Shown here piece by piece: positions 9,719 to 18,757 of a stretch of DNA of 64,000 nt. The stretch is taken from positions 146,774-210,773 of the forward strand of contig CALFUL010000011.1 in the NCBI GenBank assembly GCA_937929935.1, in the 5' to 3' direction. Within the stretch, counting starts at the first letter, position 1, and every line of letters begins with the position of its first letter. The DNA comes from an uncultured Flavobacteriaceae bacterium. Lineage in GTDB: Bacteria; Bacteroidota; Bacteroidia; Flavobacteriales; Flavobacteriaceae. Made by a program: the position numbers and the translations under genes. The notes under the pieces are model-generated. The model saw only the letters and a program-made list of their open reading frames with translations, was not told where the DNA came from and searched no databases.

Positions 9719-10803
9719 TGTGCAAAAATCGCAATTATCGTAATAACAAGAATCACAAATAGTATTAAAAAAAAGATTTTCCAGAAAGAATAGGGTCTTG
9801 TACCGCTTAATGCGCCTGTTTGACCGTTGATATAAAAATGATATTCTTTTCCGTTAAATCGATATGAGCTTATATATAATGGTAAAAGTACGTGCTTGAA
9901 TGTTTCATCTGCAAGTTTAATGTCAGCATGATGAATTCGCTGGGTATCTCCGCCAATATTACGGCGAATCCAGTTGTGTGCAATTTTTTTTGCCTCTTGA
10001 AAAGATTGATGATGCCCTTCTTTTAAAGAAACCGAATATTTCTCAGTAACAAAACCAGAAAGATACTTTGAATTAAATAAGGTTAGCTCTTTCATATTCC
10101 AAAAAGATACTTTAGCCGGTATGTTTCTACGCTTTTTTTGAGAAGCATTAATCAGAATATCATCAATAAACCCTTTTACTGAGCCCGAAACAGGTGACCA
10201 TCTTGTTTTTTGCACCTGTTGAGTTCGCATTCCGTTTTTAGTTCTTACTCGTCTTGTTTCATAGTAATAATCGCCACGTTGCCCTTGGTAAGTGGCAGAA
10301 AGATTAGTGTCAAAGGTCCAATAAGGCACATAAAGCCCGTGAAGTCCTTCTGGATCTAAAGCAGCTCTTTTCAGTTTATTTGGGGCAAACCAAATACTGC
10401 CAACCCAATTTTTAAAAATACCTCTTGCCTTAGATACATCTAACTGAAAAGGTATAATCGCCCCTGGTAGAATCCACCCCTCTTGTTCAATATCTTCTCT
10501 GATTAAAGGTTCGCCGCAATACACACAACTAAGCGATTTATAATTTTCTTCAACATGTTGGTTAGCACCGCAATGCTTACAATTCAACAAATCTATAGAA
10601 TTGGTATACGCGTTCTCACCCACCACTTTTAAATAGTGTTGTAGTTCTAGTTCTTCAAAACTACTTTTGGTTTGTTCAATAAATTCTTCATAACCACAAT
10701 ATTCACATTTTAATTGATGTGAACCGGGCTTGAATTTAAGCTCTGCCCCACAGTTGGCGCATGGCTTTTTATGTTCAGAATTTATTGTTTCGCTTTCTTG
10801 CAT
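9715..10803 (-). CDS. Zinc-ribbon membrane protein (YdjG-like)
   Basis: The protein has 362 residues. Two zinc ribbons stand at the N-terminus: CANCG with CEYCG (about 15-37) and CKHCG with CVYCG (about 75-98). A long soluble middle includes WFAPNKLKRAALDPEG and GLYVPYWTFD. One transmembrane helix lies at the very C-terminus (FFLILFVILVITIIAIF). Such proteins are sometimes mislabelled as PriA-like helicases because of the ribbons, but no helicase motifs are present. The make-up and the neighbouring SPFH gene recall B. subtilis YdjG, which together with YdjH recruits a PspA-type protein to the membrane. The actual function here is unproven. Confidence 0.7.
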   Translation of the reverse strand: MQESETINSEHKKPCANCGAELKFKPGSHQLKCEYCGYEEFIEQTKSSFEELELQHYLKVVGENAYTNSIDLLNCKHCGANQHVEENYKSLSCVYCGEPLIREDIEQEGWILPGAIIPFQLDVSKARGIFKNWVGSIWFAPNKLKRAALDPEGLHGLYVPYWTFDTNLSATYQGQRGDYYYETRRVRTKNGMRTQQVQKTRWSPVSGSVKGFIDDILINASQKKRRNIPAKVSFWNMKELTLFNSKYLSGFVTEKYSVSLKEGHHQSFQEAKKIAHNWIRRNIGGDTQRIHHADIKLADETFKHVLLPLYISSYRFNGKEYHFYINGQTGALSGTRPYSFWKIFFLILFVILVITIIAIFAQ

Positions 10804-10840
10804 TGATGCTTAAATGGAAGTTGAGTTGAAAAAGTCTTCC

Positions 10841-10867
10841 TCTAACCCCTCTGAATAGAGGGGGCTA
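10841..10867. repeat. Short GC-rich palindrome of a dispersed type
   Basis: CCCCTCT (10846-10852) and AGAGGGG (10857-10863) form a 7-bp stem around GAAT in the spacer between the SPFH and zinc-ribbon genes. The G/C-rich composition stands out from the A/T-rich surroundings. A related element sits at 16046-16155. No T-run follows on the reverse strand, so it is not a clear terminator. Confidence 0.5.
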
Positions 10868-10887
10868 GCTTCATGTGTTTTCTTTAA

Positions 10888-12021
10888 TTATACCTTTGGC
10901 AATGGTGGTGGTGTGCTACCGCCTAAGAATGGTTTTAATTCTTCTACTTCTTTGAGGGCTGCCCAATTTTGCATTCCTTGTTTCCAAACTAAAGAATCTC
11001 TATTTATAGTTCTGGCAGCAAACAATTCTTTCAATTTATCAATTGAAACTGGCCCCATTTGTTGCCCATTTACAGCATAGTGATACATGGATTGAGTTGG
11101 CATTGGTGGCGGACTCATTTGCGATTGAGTAGCGCCAAAAGGTTGCTGACCTACTTGTGGGTTCATCATACCACCCATTTGTTGTGCGAGCACAAAGCCC
11201 ATACCCATGCCCATACCAGCACCTGCGGTTCCGCCCTCATTTTTAGCAGCAAGTTCCATCGCTTTTGCAGCCTTAAATTGAGCAAGTTTACCCATGTCTA
11301 ATTTATTAAGTCGGCTGTATTCAAAAATTTCCTTTTTAAGTTCTTCAGGCATTGATACATTTTCAATGTAGAACTTTTCAAGTTCTATACCTACACGCCC
11401 AAATTCTGGTTGCATTACCTCTTGACAGGTTTCTGATAATTCTGAAGTATTCGCTGCATATAATTCAATAGGAAGATTAGCTTCACCTACCGTATCTGTA
11501 AACCGAGTTACAATTAAACTTTTCAAATGCTCATTAATCTCAAAATTTGTGAAATTACCATCTGTTCCTACTACATCTACAACAAATTTACCAGGGTCAT
11601 TAATTTTAAAACTGTAGGTGCCAAAAGCTCTTAATTCTACTAATCCGAAACGTTCATCACTGAGCATAAAAGGATTTTTTGTTCCCCATTTTTCGTCAGT
11701 GAACAATCGTGTATTCACAAAATATACTTCAGCTTTAAACGGACTATCAAAACCATATTTCCATCCTTTTAAAGTAGTTAAAATAGGAAGGTTTTGCGTA
11801 TTCAACGTATACGTGCCGGCTGTGAAAACATCAGCCAGTTGGCCTTCATTGATAAATACGGCAGTCTGCCCTTCACGTACAATTAGCTTTGCATTATTTT
11901 TTATTTCATTTTGATAACGTTCAAAACGATGTACAATGGTATCATCATTCGTGTCAAGCCATTCGACAATATCAATAAATTCATGACTAAGTTTCTTTTT
12001 AATTTCATCGAATATGCTCAT
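10888..12021 (-). CDS. SPFH-domain protein with C-terminal GYF_2 domain (YdjI-like)
   Basis: The protein has 377 residues. The first about 260 residues form an SPFH/prohibitin-like module of the YdjI or 'virion core protein' type (VIVREGQTAVFINEGQLADVF region). A Gly/Met-rich linker follows (GAGMGMGMGF, about 268-300). About residues 310-370 make a GYF_2 domain (YHYAVNGQQMGPVSIDKLKE ... VWKQGMQNWAAL), which usually binds proline-rich peptides. The extreme C-terminus is itself proline rich (STPPPLPKV). SPFH proteins scaffold membrane microdomains. It is the first gene of a likely three-gene reverse cluster with the zinc-ribbon protein and phosphatase. Confidence 0.8.
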   Translation of the reverse strand: MSIFDEIKKKLSHEFIDIVEWLDTNDDTIVHRFERYQNEIKNNAKLIVREGQTAVFINEGQLADVFTAGTYTLNTQNLPILTTLKGWKYGFDSPFKAEVYFVNTRLFTDEKWGTKNPFMLSDERFGLVELRAFGTYSFKINDPGKFVVDVVGTDGNFTNFEINEHLKSLIVTRFTDTVGEANLPIELYAANTSELSETCQEVMQPEFGRVGIELEKFYIENVSMPEELKKEIFEYSRLNKLDMGKLAQFKAAKAMELAAKNEGGTAGAGMGMGMGFVLAQQMGGMMNPQVGQQPFGATQSQMSPPPMPTQSMYHYAVNGQQMGPVSIDKLKELFAARTINRDSLVWKQGMQNWAALKEVEELKPFLGGSTPPPLPKV

Positions 12022-12172
12022 AACAAAAAGTTTTATTGTTGTTTATAAGTTACTGTTTTATGTAAAATGTTACAAAATCAAATTACAAATTTATCCTATC
12101 TATAAATCAGCATGAATATACTGAAGTAAACATAAATTGTCATTATCTTGGCCTACAAAGTCTTTATGAATT

Positions 12173-13117
12173 ATGAAAGATGTGTATTGTATTGGCGAAC
12201 TTCTCATTGATTTTATTGCCGAAAATCAGGGCAAAGATTTATCTAAAGCTAAAGAGTTTACCAAAAAACCTGGCGGCGCACCTGCTAATGTTGCTTGCGC
12301 TATTGCAAAATTAGGGGGTAGCAGTAAATTTATAGGCAGTGTTGGTGATGACCCATTTGGGCATTATCTTTTGAACATATTAAAAGAAAATAATGTTGAT
12401 ATAACATTAGCTCAAAAAGTAAGAACCTTTACCACTTTAGCGTTTGTTTCTATAGACGAAGATGGTGAACGTGATTTTGTTTTCAGCCGTGGTGCTGATA
12501 TCAAACTAGAATATAATCCTGAAGTCAAGAAGACTTTTACCAATAACATTATTCATTTGGGGGCCGCTACTGCTTTATTAGGCGGCAAGCTTGAGAAAAC
12601 ATATGGGCACTATTTCTTTGATGGGCTGACCCAAAATACTTTTATCAGTTTTGATCCAAATTTTAGAGCTGATCTTTGGCGAGATGAAGAAGAATTGTTT
12701 GTTAAAAAATGTATGCCGTTTATTGAAAAAGCTGATTTGTGTAAGTTCAGTTTAGAAGAAGCGCAACTTTTGTCAAGAAAAGAAGATTTAAACGAGGCTT
12801 GCGAAGTATTACATGATTTAGGAGCCAAAATAATTACCATAACCTTGGGTTCTGAAGGCACCTTAGTTAGTGCAAATCAGCAAAAAATTACCATACCAAG
12901 TATTGATGTTAAGCCCATTGATACAACAGGTGCTGGAGATGCTTTTATAGGATGCTTACTTTACCAAATTGCTACTTTAAAAGACCCGCACGAAATTTTA
13001 ACTGATTTTGAATTACTTAAAGAAATGGTGGGTAAAGCTAACAAAGCAGGAGCCTATACCACTACCGGATACGGTGCTATTTCTTCACTACCCGAATCAA
13101 GCATGGTCTTTGATTAA
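12173..13117 (+). CDS. PfkB-family carbohydrate kinase (probable fructokinase)
   Basis: The protein has 314 residues. It shows the two PfkB signatures: PGGAPANVACAIAKLGG near residue 35-50, and DTTGAGDAFIGCLLY around 248-262, with the catalytic Asp in GAGD. Residues GELLIDFI at the N-terminus and the overall layout are typical of bacterial fructokinases that make fructose-6-phosphate from ATP and fructose. No sugar transporter or hydrolase lies next to it, so the sugar is inferred from sequence type only. It is convergent with the SDR gene downstream, with a 4-bp overlap of the coding ends. Confidence 0.8.
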   Translation: MKDVYCIGELLIDFIAENQGKDLSKAKEFTKKPGGAPANVACAIAKLGGSSKFIGSVGDDPFGHYLLNILKENNVDITLAQKVRTFTTLAFVSIDEDGERDFVFSRGADIKLEYNPEVKKTFTNNIIHLGAATALLGGKLEKTYGHYFFDGLTQNTFISFDPNFRADLWRDEEELFVKKCMPFIEKADLCKFSLEEAQLLSRKEDLNEACEVLHDLGAKIITITLGSEGTLVSANQQKITIPSIDVKPIDTTGAGDAFIGCLLYQIATLKDPHEILTDFELLKEMVGKANKAGAYTTTGYGAISSLPESSMVFD

Positions 13118-13872
13118 AGCGCTTCTTTTTTGACTATTGTTGATGAAGCTTGAGCAGTGCACATAACCATTAAATCAGCAATGTTTACATGTGGTGGTCG
13201 TGTAACCACAAAGTGTACAATCTCAGCAACATCTTTAGGTTGTAACACTTCAAACCCTTGATATACTTTTTTAGCTCTTTCTAAATCGCCTTTGAATCTT
13301 ACATCACTAAATTCAGTTTGAACCAACCCGGGGTTTACAGCACCTACCCGTATACCATGTTCATTTAAATCAATTCGCATTCCTTGATTTATGGCATCAA
13401 CTGCAAACTTGCTAGCGCAATACACATTGCCTCTGGGGTAAACTTCTTTACCAGCTGTTGACCCTATATTGATGATGTGACCAGATTTTCGTTCAACCAT
13501 TTGGGGTATTATTGCCTTTGAAACATATAAAAGTCCTTTTACATTAATATCAATCATGGCATCCCAATCATCAGTACTTCCTTCTTGAATAAAATCAAGT
13601 CCATGAGCGTTGCCCGCATTATTTACTAAAATATCAATTTGTTGAAATTCAATAGGTAAGGTGCGAATACTCTCAACGACTTTTTTCTTTTGTCTGATGT
13701 CAAAATTCAAGGTATGAACCTTAGTTTTCAGGCCTAATGTTTTTTCTAGCTCATCTAATTTTTCTTGCCTTCTTCCGCAAAGAACTAAGGCAATATCATT
13801 TGAGGCAAATAGCTCTGCTATTGCCTTACCAATTCCGCTTGTGGCCCCAGTTATTAATGCTGTTTTTTTCAT
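13114..13872 (-). CDS. Short-chain dehydrogenase (YdfG-like)
   Basis: The protein has 252 residues with the classical SDR fold. TGATSGIGKAIAE (about 7-19) binds the cofactor, NNAGNAHG marks strand 4, and the catalytic Ser and Tyr-x-x-x-Lys are in NIGSTAGKEVYPRGNVYCASKF. The residue pattern after strand 2 (CGRRQEKL) favours NADP. The closest known type is YdfG/3-hydroxy acid dehydrogenase, which oxidises serine-like 3-hydroxy acids, but SDR substrates cannot be set from sequence. The aldo/keto reductase gene ends 13 bp upstream on the same strand, so the two are probably one operon. Confidence 0.82.
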   Translation of the reverse strand: MKKTALITGATSGIGKAIAELFASNDIALVLCGRRQEKLDELEKTLGLKTKVHTLNFDIRQKKKVVESIRTLPIEFQQIDILVNNAGNAHGLDFIQEGSTDDWDAMIDINVKGLLYVSKAIIPQMVERKSGHIINIGSTAGKEVYPRGNVYCASKFAVDAINQGMRIDLNEHGIRVGAVNPGLVQTEFSDVRFKGDLERAKKVYQGFEVLQPKDVAEIVHFVVTRPPHVNIADLMVMCTAQASSTIVKKEAL

Positions 13873-13885
13873 TTTTTATATTTAA

Positions 13886-14761
13886 TTAAGCCACTTCATA
13901 GCCGTGACTTGCCTGTAACAAGATAAACCAATCTTGTAGTTCTAAATCAATACTCAAGGCCTGTGCTGAAAGTGATATTCTATCTTTTAAAGTAGTGCCA
14001 ATTACAGGATGTACATTTGCCGGATGCTTCAAAACCCAAGCCAGTAATAACTGGTCAGTGCTAGCATTGTACTTTTCATTCATAGGCTCAATTACCTTTT
14101 GTATTCTTTTTACTTGGTCATTTTTGATTTTGAAATAAGACCCTAAAGGACTCCAAGACATTGCCATTCTATGCTTCGCCATACAATCATCAATGGTACC
14201 CTCATACATTAGCTCGTTTGAGGTTAATGAGAATTCTACTTGATTTGATTGAACAGGTATTGCTGATTCAAGAACAGCAATTTGAGAAGGCGTGAAATTC
14301 GAAACTCCGAATTCTTTAATTTTACCCTCATCCTTTAGTTTTGTTATAGCCTCTGCAACTTCAAAAGGATTTACTAATGGGCTGGGCCTGTGTAACAGCA
14401 GAATATCTAAATACTCTGTCTGAAGATTTTTCAATGATTGTTCAACTGAAGAAATAATATGCTTTTTAGAATAATCATAATGTTTTACGGCAACAGGTCT
14501 ATTTTCAGCAGTAAACTGAATGCCGCATTTACTAATGAATTGTACCTTTTCACGATCAATATTTGATAATGAAAATCCGTTACCGAAATCTTTTTCAGTA
14601 GTATAATTTCCATAAATATCAGCATGGTCAAAAGTTGTGATACCTAAATCAAAACAATGTTTAATGAGCGCGTTAATTTCTTCTTTTTTAAATTGCTTCC
14701 CCCAACGACCCCAAGTCATGGTTCCGGCAATTATTTTAGAGTAATTTTTATTGTCTCCCAT
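13886..14761 (-). CDS. Aldo/keto reductase (YdhF-like)
   Basis: The protein has 291 residues with the AKR barrel. The catalytic tetrad is visible: Asp and Tyr in TTFDHADIYGNY (about 40-51), Lys in FISKCGIQ (about 77) and His in LLLHRPSPL. GVSNFTPSQI and VIGTTLKDRI mark the later strands and the NADP-binding end. The resemblance is to E. coli YdhF, a NADPH-dependent reductase of unclear substrate. It is the first gene of a two-gene reverse unit with the SDR. The 276-bp region upstream separates it from the divergent Bat operon and must hold promoters for both. Confidence 0.82.
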   Translation of the reverse strand: MGDNKNYSKIIAGTMTWGRWGKQFKKEEINALIKHCFDLGITTFDHADIYGNYTTEKDFGNGFSLSNIDREKVQFISKCGIQFTAENRPVAVKHYDYSKKHIISSVEQSLKNLQTEYLDILLLHRPSPLVNPFEVAEAITKLKDEGKIKEFGVSNFTPSQIAVLESAIPVQSNQVEFSLTSNELMYEGTIDDCMAKHRMAMSWSPLGSYFKIKNDQVKRIQKVIEPMNEKYNASTDQLLLAWVLKHPANVHPVIGTTLKDRISLSAQALSIDLELQDWFILLQASHGYEVA

Positions 14762-15037
14762 ATAGGGTCGAATGTATAAAATTATCCGCTAAAACATTCA
14801 TTTCTGATTTTGATTTTTAAAAATGGTATTTTAGAAACTCAAAAAGTTCTTAACACTAATATATACCGAGATTTCTCACATTATTCATTATTTTTTGCTT
14901 TAAGGCTTAAAAGCATCACAAATCTTGTGTTTTGATTCAATTTTTAACCAATCATTAACAGCAATAAAGTGAATAAATTTACAATTTGCATTACTGTTAA
15001 AAAAACAAACCTATATTACCAAAAATTTGATTTTAAA

Positions 15038-16039
15038 ATGGAAGAAATAAAACCTGTTGATATAAGCGCAGTAAATGAGAAAATAGCTCAAGAAAGTGCC
15101 TTTATTGACTTATTGATGCTTGAGATGAACAAAGTAATTGTGGGTCAAAAGCATATGATTGAAAGATTACTTATAGGATTATTAGGTCAAGGCCACATTT
15201 TATTAGAAGGAGTGCCTGGTTTAGCGAAAACACTTGCGATCAATACGCTTTCAAAAGCTGTGAAGGCTGATTTTAGTAGAATTCAATTTACGCCTGATCT
15301 ATTACCCGCCGATGTTGTTGGCACGATGATTTACAATATTAAAGAGAATGATTTTACGATTAAAAAGGGGCCTATTTTTGCAAATTTTGTTTTAGCAGAT
15401 GAAATAAATCGTGCCCCAGCAAAGGTACAATCTGCCTTGCTTGAAGCGATGCAAGAAAAACAGGTAACCATTGGTGATGAAACTTTTATCTTAGAAAAGC
15501 CATTTTTAGTAATGGCAACCCAAAACCCTGTTGAACAAGAAGGAACCTACCCATTGCCTGAAGCACAGGTTGATAGATTCATGTTAAAAACAGTAATTGA
15601 CTACCCTAATATAAATGATGAGCAATTAATCATGCGTCAAAATTTGAAAGGCGCTTATGATGAGGTTAAACCCGTTGTAACGCTTCAACAAATTTTAAAC
15701 GCACAAAAAGCTGTTCGAGAGGTTTATATGGATGAAAAAATTGAGAAATATATTCTTGATTTGATTTTTGCTACAAGATACCCTGAGAAATATAATTTAG
15801 AAGATTTAAAACCCCTCATCAATTTTGGCGCTTCGCCTCGTGGAAGCATTAATCTTGGTATTGCAGCAAAATGCTATGCATTTATAAAAAGAAGAGGCTA
15901 TGTTGTGCCAGAAGATGTGAGAGCTGTGATTCATGATGTACTTCGCCATAGAATAGGTATTACTTATGAAGCTGAGGCTGAAAATATTACTTCAGAGCAT
16001 ATCATTAACAAAATAGTTAACGAAATAGAGGTGCCTTAA
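15038..16039 (+). CDS. MoxR-family AAA+ ATPase, first gene of the Bat operon
   Basis: The AAA+ ATPase has 333 residues from the ATG at 15038. Walker A is GVPGLAKT, Walker B VLADEINR, and sensor 1 lies in MATQNPVEQEG. An in-frame GTG at 14969 would add 23 residues rich in Lys and Tyr, but a TAcaaTTTG promoter-like element at 14979-14987 overlaps that extension. The ATG start also gives the usual MEE...DISAVNEKI family beginning, so I prefer it. MoxR proteins act as chaperones for VWA proteins, here BatA and BatB encoded downstream. Confidence 0.85.
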   Translation: MEEIKPVDISAVNEKIAQESAFIDLLMLEMNKVIVGQKHMIERLLIGLLGQGHILLEGVPGLAKTLAINTLSKAVKADFSRIQFTPDLLPADVVGTMIYNIKENDFTIKKGPIFANFVLADEINRAPAKVQSALLEAMQEKQVTIGDETFILEKPFLVMATQNPVEQEGTYPLPEAQVDRFMLKTVIDYPNINDEQLIMRQNLKGAYDEVKPVVTLQQILNAQKAVREVYMDEKIEKYILDLIFATRYPEKYNLEDLKPLINFGASPRGSINLGIAAKCYAFIKRRGYVVPEDVRAVIHDVLRHRIGITYEAEAENITSEHIINKIVNEIEVP

Positions 16040-16045
16040 GCCCAT

Positions 16046-16155
16046 AGCCCCAAAAGGGGAAATAATACTAGGTTGCTTAACAACCAAATCTAAATTTTGA
16101 TGCAAATTCATAAACCAATTTTTATTTAAAAATATTTTTAGTCCTCTTTGGGGCT
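16046..16155. repeat. Long-range inverted repeat in the MoxR-DUF58 spacer
   Basis: AGCCCCAAA at 16046-16054 is the exact inverse complement of TTTGGGGCT at 16147-16155. CCCC-AAAA-GGGG (16048-16059) also forms a small local hairpin. The C/G blocks contrast with the A/T-rich spacer and recall the palindrome at 10841-10867. It may be a dispersed repeat or a leader structure for DUF58. Confidence 0.5.
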
Positions 16156-16163
16156 AAGGGGCC

Positions 16164-17030
16164 ATGGATACAAAAGAATTACTTAAAAAAGTACGAAAAA
16201 TTGAGATAAAGACACGTCGTCTTTCAGATCACATTTTTGGTGGTGAATATCACTCAACCTTCAAAGGTCGTGGTATGACCTTTAGTGAGGTGCGTCAATA
16301 TCAATACGGTGATGATGTTCGAAATATTGATTGGAATGTAACCGCGCGTTACAATGAGCCTTATATCAAAGTTTTTGAAGAAGAAAGAGAATTAACCATG
16401 ATGTTGATGGTTGATGTGAGTGGGTCGGAATTATTTGGCACTACTAATCAATTCAAGAAAGAAATTATTACTGAAATTTCAGCCACTTTAGCATTTTCGG
16501 CTTTACAAAATAATGATAAAGCAGGTTTAATTCTTTTCTCAGATGAAGTTGAGCTTTTCATTCCGCCAAAAAAAGGAAAAAGTCATGTACTTAGAATCAT
16601 AAGAGAACTATTAGAATTCAAACCAAAAAGCGATAACACCAACATTGCAGAAGCCCTAAAATTTATGACTAGTGTCATGAAGAAAAAGGCAATAGTTTTT
16701 GTGCTTTCTGATTTTATCGCTGATGATTATCAACAAACTTTGAAAATTACAGGTAACAAACATGACGTTACAGGTATTCGAGTGTATGATAAACGTGAAG
16801 AAGCGATACCCAATATTGGTATGGTACAAATGCAAGACGTTGAAACTGGGGCGGTTCAACTTATTAATACGCATTCAAAAAAAGTCAGAAGCAAGTACGC
16901 AAAATATCATCTTGAAAAGGTTGATTATTTTACCACCTCTTTTACCAAATCTGGTTGCGGGGTTTTAAACTGTAGAGTTGATGAGAGTTACGTTAAAAAG
17001 TTATTGGGCTATTTTAAAAGAAGAGGTTAA
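16164..17030 (+). CDS. DUF58 protein of the Bat operon
   Basis: The protein has 288 residues. The DUF58 signature is clear: HSTFKGRGMTFSEVRQYQYGDDVRNIDWNVTARYNEPYIKVFEEERELTMML is present in order (about 27-80). A degenerate VWA-like part follows, with MLMVDVSGSELFGT in the MIDAS position. No membrane segments are seen. DUF58 proteins accompany MoxR ATPases in nearly all Bat/MoxR clusters and are thought to help assemble the VWA complex. Its stop codon overlaps the next start by one base (TAATG), a mark of translational coupling. Confidence 0.85.
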   Translation: MDTKELLKKVRKIEIKTRRLSDHIFGGEYHSTFKGRGMTFSEVRQYQYGDDVRNIDWNVTARYNEPYIKVFEEERELTMMLMVDVSGSELFGTTNQFKKEIITEISATLAFSALQNNDKAGLILFSDEVELFIPPKKGKSHVLRIIRELLEFKPKSDNTNIAEALKFMTSVMKKKAIVFVLSDFIADDYQQTLKITGNKHDVTGIRVYDKREEAIPNIGMVQMQDVETGAVQLINTHSKKVRSKYAKYHLEKVDYFTTSFTKSGCGVLNCRVDESYVKKLLGYFKRRG

Positions 17031-18754
17031 TGCAGTTTAAAAAGCAAACAAAACATGATAATTTCATTAAAACATGCTGTACACGTGCTGTAAGTTTGAT
17101 GCTGTTTTTTGTTTTTTCTAATGCCATACTCGCACAGAAAAATCCAATCATAAGCTCAAAAGCTGATACTACAGCTATTAAAATAGGAGAACAAATAATT
17201 TGGACCGTCTCGGTTGAAATAGATTCTACAGATCATGTAATTTTTCCGGAAGGACAAACATTTTCTCCGCTTGAAATGGTAGAAGCTATGATTGCAGATA
17301 CTACCCAGAAAAAAGAACGCATTCTTCTTGAAAAATCATATATCCTTACGCAATTTGATTCAGGTTCTTTTAAACTACCCACACAGTTTATTTCTATCAA
17401 TGATCAAGCATTTTATACTGATTCTTTACGCGTTCAAGTTGCTGATGTCAAAGTTGACACTTTTGTGCAAAAGATGTATGACATTAAAGAACTCATGGAA
17501 GTTGAAAAAGGCAATTCTTCATGGTTGAAAATTATGCTAGCAATCTTAGCCATTTTGCTTTTTATTGCCGGAGTTTTATACTGGTTTGTTTTTAGAAAAA
17601 AACCGCTAACTGAAGAAGAACAAGTTGCTTTGTTACCCCCGTATGACCGTGCGATGATTGAATTAAAAAATCTTGAAAATTCAAAATATCTTATTCAAGA
17701 CCAGTACAAAGCCTATTACTCAGAGCTTACTGAAATTGTACGTTCTTATTTAGAAGATGATGTTCAAATCACGGCCCTTGAAAGCACAACAGATGAATTG
17801 ATTGATAAATTAGAATTAATGTCTGATGCGGGTAAACTAGAACTTGATAAAGCTACCATCACCCAATTCAAACAAATTCTTCAAACCGCTGATTTAGTAA
17901 AATTCGCCCGCTTAAAACCTGAGATGTCAGTGGCTAAAGAAAACCGAAAATCAATTGAACAAATTGTTATAAAAACACATGAGGCACTGCCAGAACCTAC
18001 TGAAGAAGAATTGATGCAGCAGGCAGAATACCAAGAAGAGCTAGAGCGAAAAAAGCAAAAGAAAAAGATTGTGATTGTAGCATTAAGTGTAGCCGCGGTC
18101 TTACTAGTTTCAGCTATTGCTGCAACATACTATTACGGATTCAAAAACACAAAAGACACCATTTTAAGGCATCCGACAAAAATACTCCTAGAAAGTGAGT
18201 GGATTAGCAGTGGGTATGGTTATCCTCGTATGCAAATAGATGCGCCTGGAGTTTTAAAACGATCTGAAGGTGAGATGATCTCAAGTATAGTTAACATGGA
18301 TACTGTGAGCGACGCAAAAAAGAAAGCCGCTTTAGAAATGTTAAAAAAATTCTATGCTTCTAAAAATTTTGAAATGAGAGAGTTTTTATTAGACACTGCT
18401 AGTGAAGATTTTTACCTTAAATATGAAGATATGACAATGCCTTCTGATTCAGTAAATCTTGAAAAAGAAGCAATAGACGGTATTGAAATGATGGAAAAAC
18501 AAGAGCGTTTTAAGAACATTATTGTAAAAGATGATGTGTACACCACACCTGAAGGCTCAGAGGGTTTAAAGCAATACGGTACGTTAAGTTATAAAAACAA
18601 AGAAGGCAATTTTGATAAGAAAAAATATACCATTCTAAACTTTGTAAGACCTGGCAATCTTAAAAGATTAACCATGATATGGAACGTTGAAGATGAGTAC
18701 GCCGAAAAAATTGCTGAAAGGGTTATTTCATCTGTTGAAATTAAAGCAGAATAA
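17030..18754 (+). CDS. Bat-operon membrane protein with BatD-like/DUF4381-like region
   Basis: The protein has 574 residues. Segments in order: a signal peptide (to about residue 35, ...SNAILAQ), a periplasmic beta-domain resembling the start of BatD (to about 160), a transmembrane helix (about 168-188), a cytoplasmic helical part of DUF4381 type (about 200-335) with a charged Glu/Lys/Gln end, a second transmembrane helix (about 347-367), and a periplasmic C-terminal domain of about 205 residues I do not recognise. It sits between DUF58 and BatA with almost no spacing. A role in the Bat membrane complex follows from position only. Confidence 0.65.
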   Translation: MQFKKQTKHDNFIKTCCTRAVSLMLFFVFSNAILAQKNPIISSKADTTAIKIGEQIIWTVSVEIDSTDHVIFPEGQTFSPLEMVEAMIADTTQKKERILLEKSYILTQFDSGSFKLPTQFISINDQAFYTDSLRVQVADVKVDTFVQKMYDIKELMEVEKGNSSWLKIMLAILAILLFIAGVLYWFVFRKKPLTEEEQVALLPPYDRAMIELKNLENSKYLIQDQYKAYYSELTEIVRSYLEDDVQITALESTTDELIDKLELMSDAGKLELDKATITQFKQILQTADLVKFARLKPEMSVAKENRKSIEQIVIKTHEALPEPTEEELMQQAEYQEELERKKQKKKIVIVALSVAAVLLVSAIAATYYYGFKNTKDTILRHPTKILLESEWISSGYGYPRMQIDAPGVLKRSEGEMISSIVNMDTVSDAKKKAALEMLKKFYASKNFEMREFLLDTASEDFYLKYEDMTMPSDSVNLEKEAIDGIEMMEKQERFKNIIVKDDVYTTPEGSEGLKQYGTLSYKNKEGNFDKKKYTILNFVRPGNLKRLTMIWNVEDEYAEKIAERVISSVEIKAE

Positions 18755-18757
18755 AGA

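Noticed and set aside
9715..10803. PriA-like helicase
   Set aside because: Only zinc ribbons are shared; no ATP-binding or helicase motifs are present and there is a membrane anchor.
11059..11301. Forward reading frames opposite the SPFH gene
   Set aside because: They lie fully within a well supported reverse-strand gene and show no family features.
14969..15037. Upstream GTG start for MoxR
   Set aside because: A promoter-like element overlaps this stretch, and the resulting N-terminal residues do not fit the family; the ATG at 15038 does.
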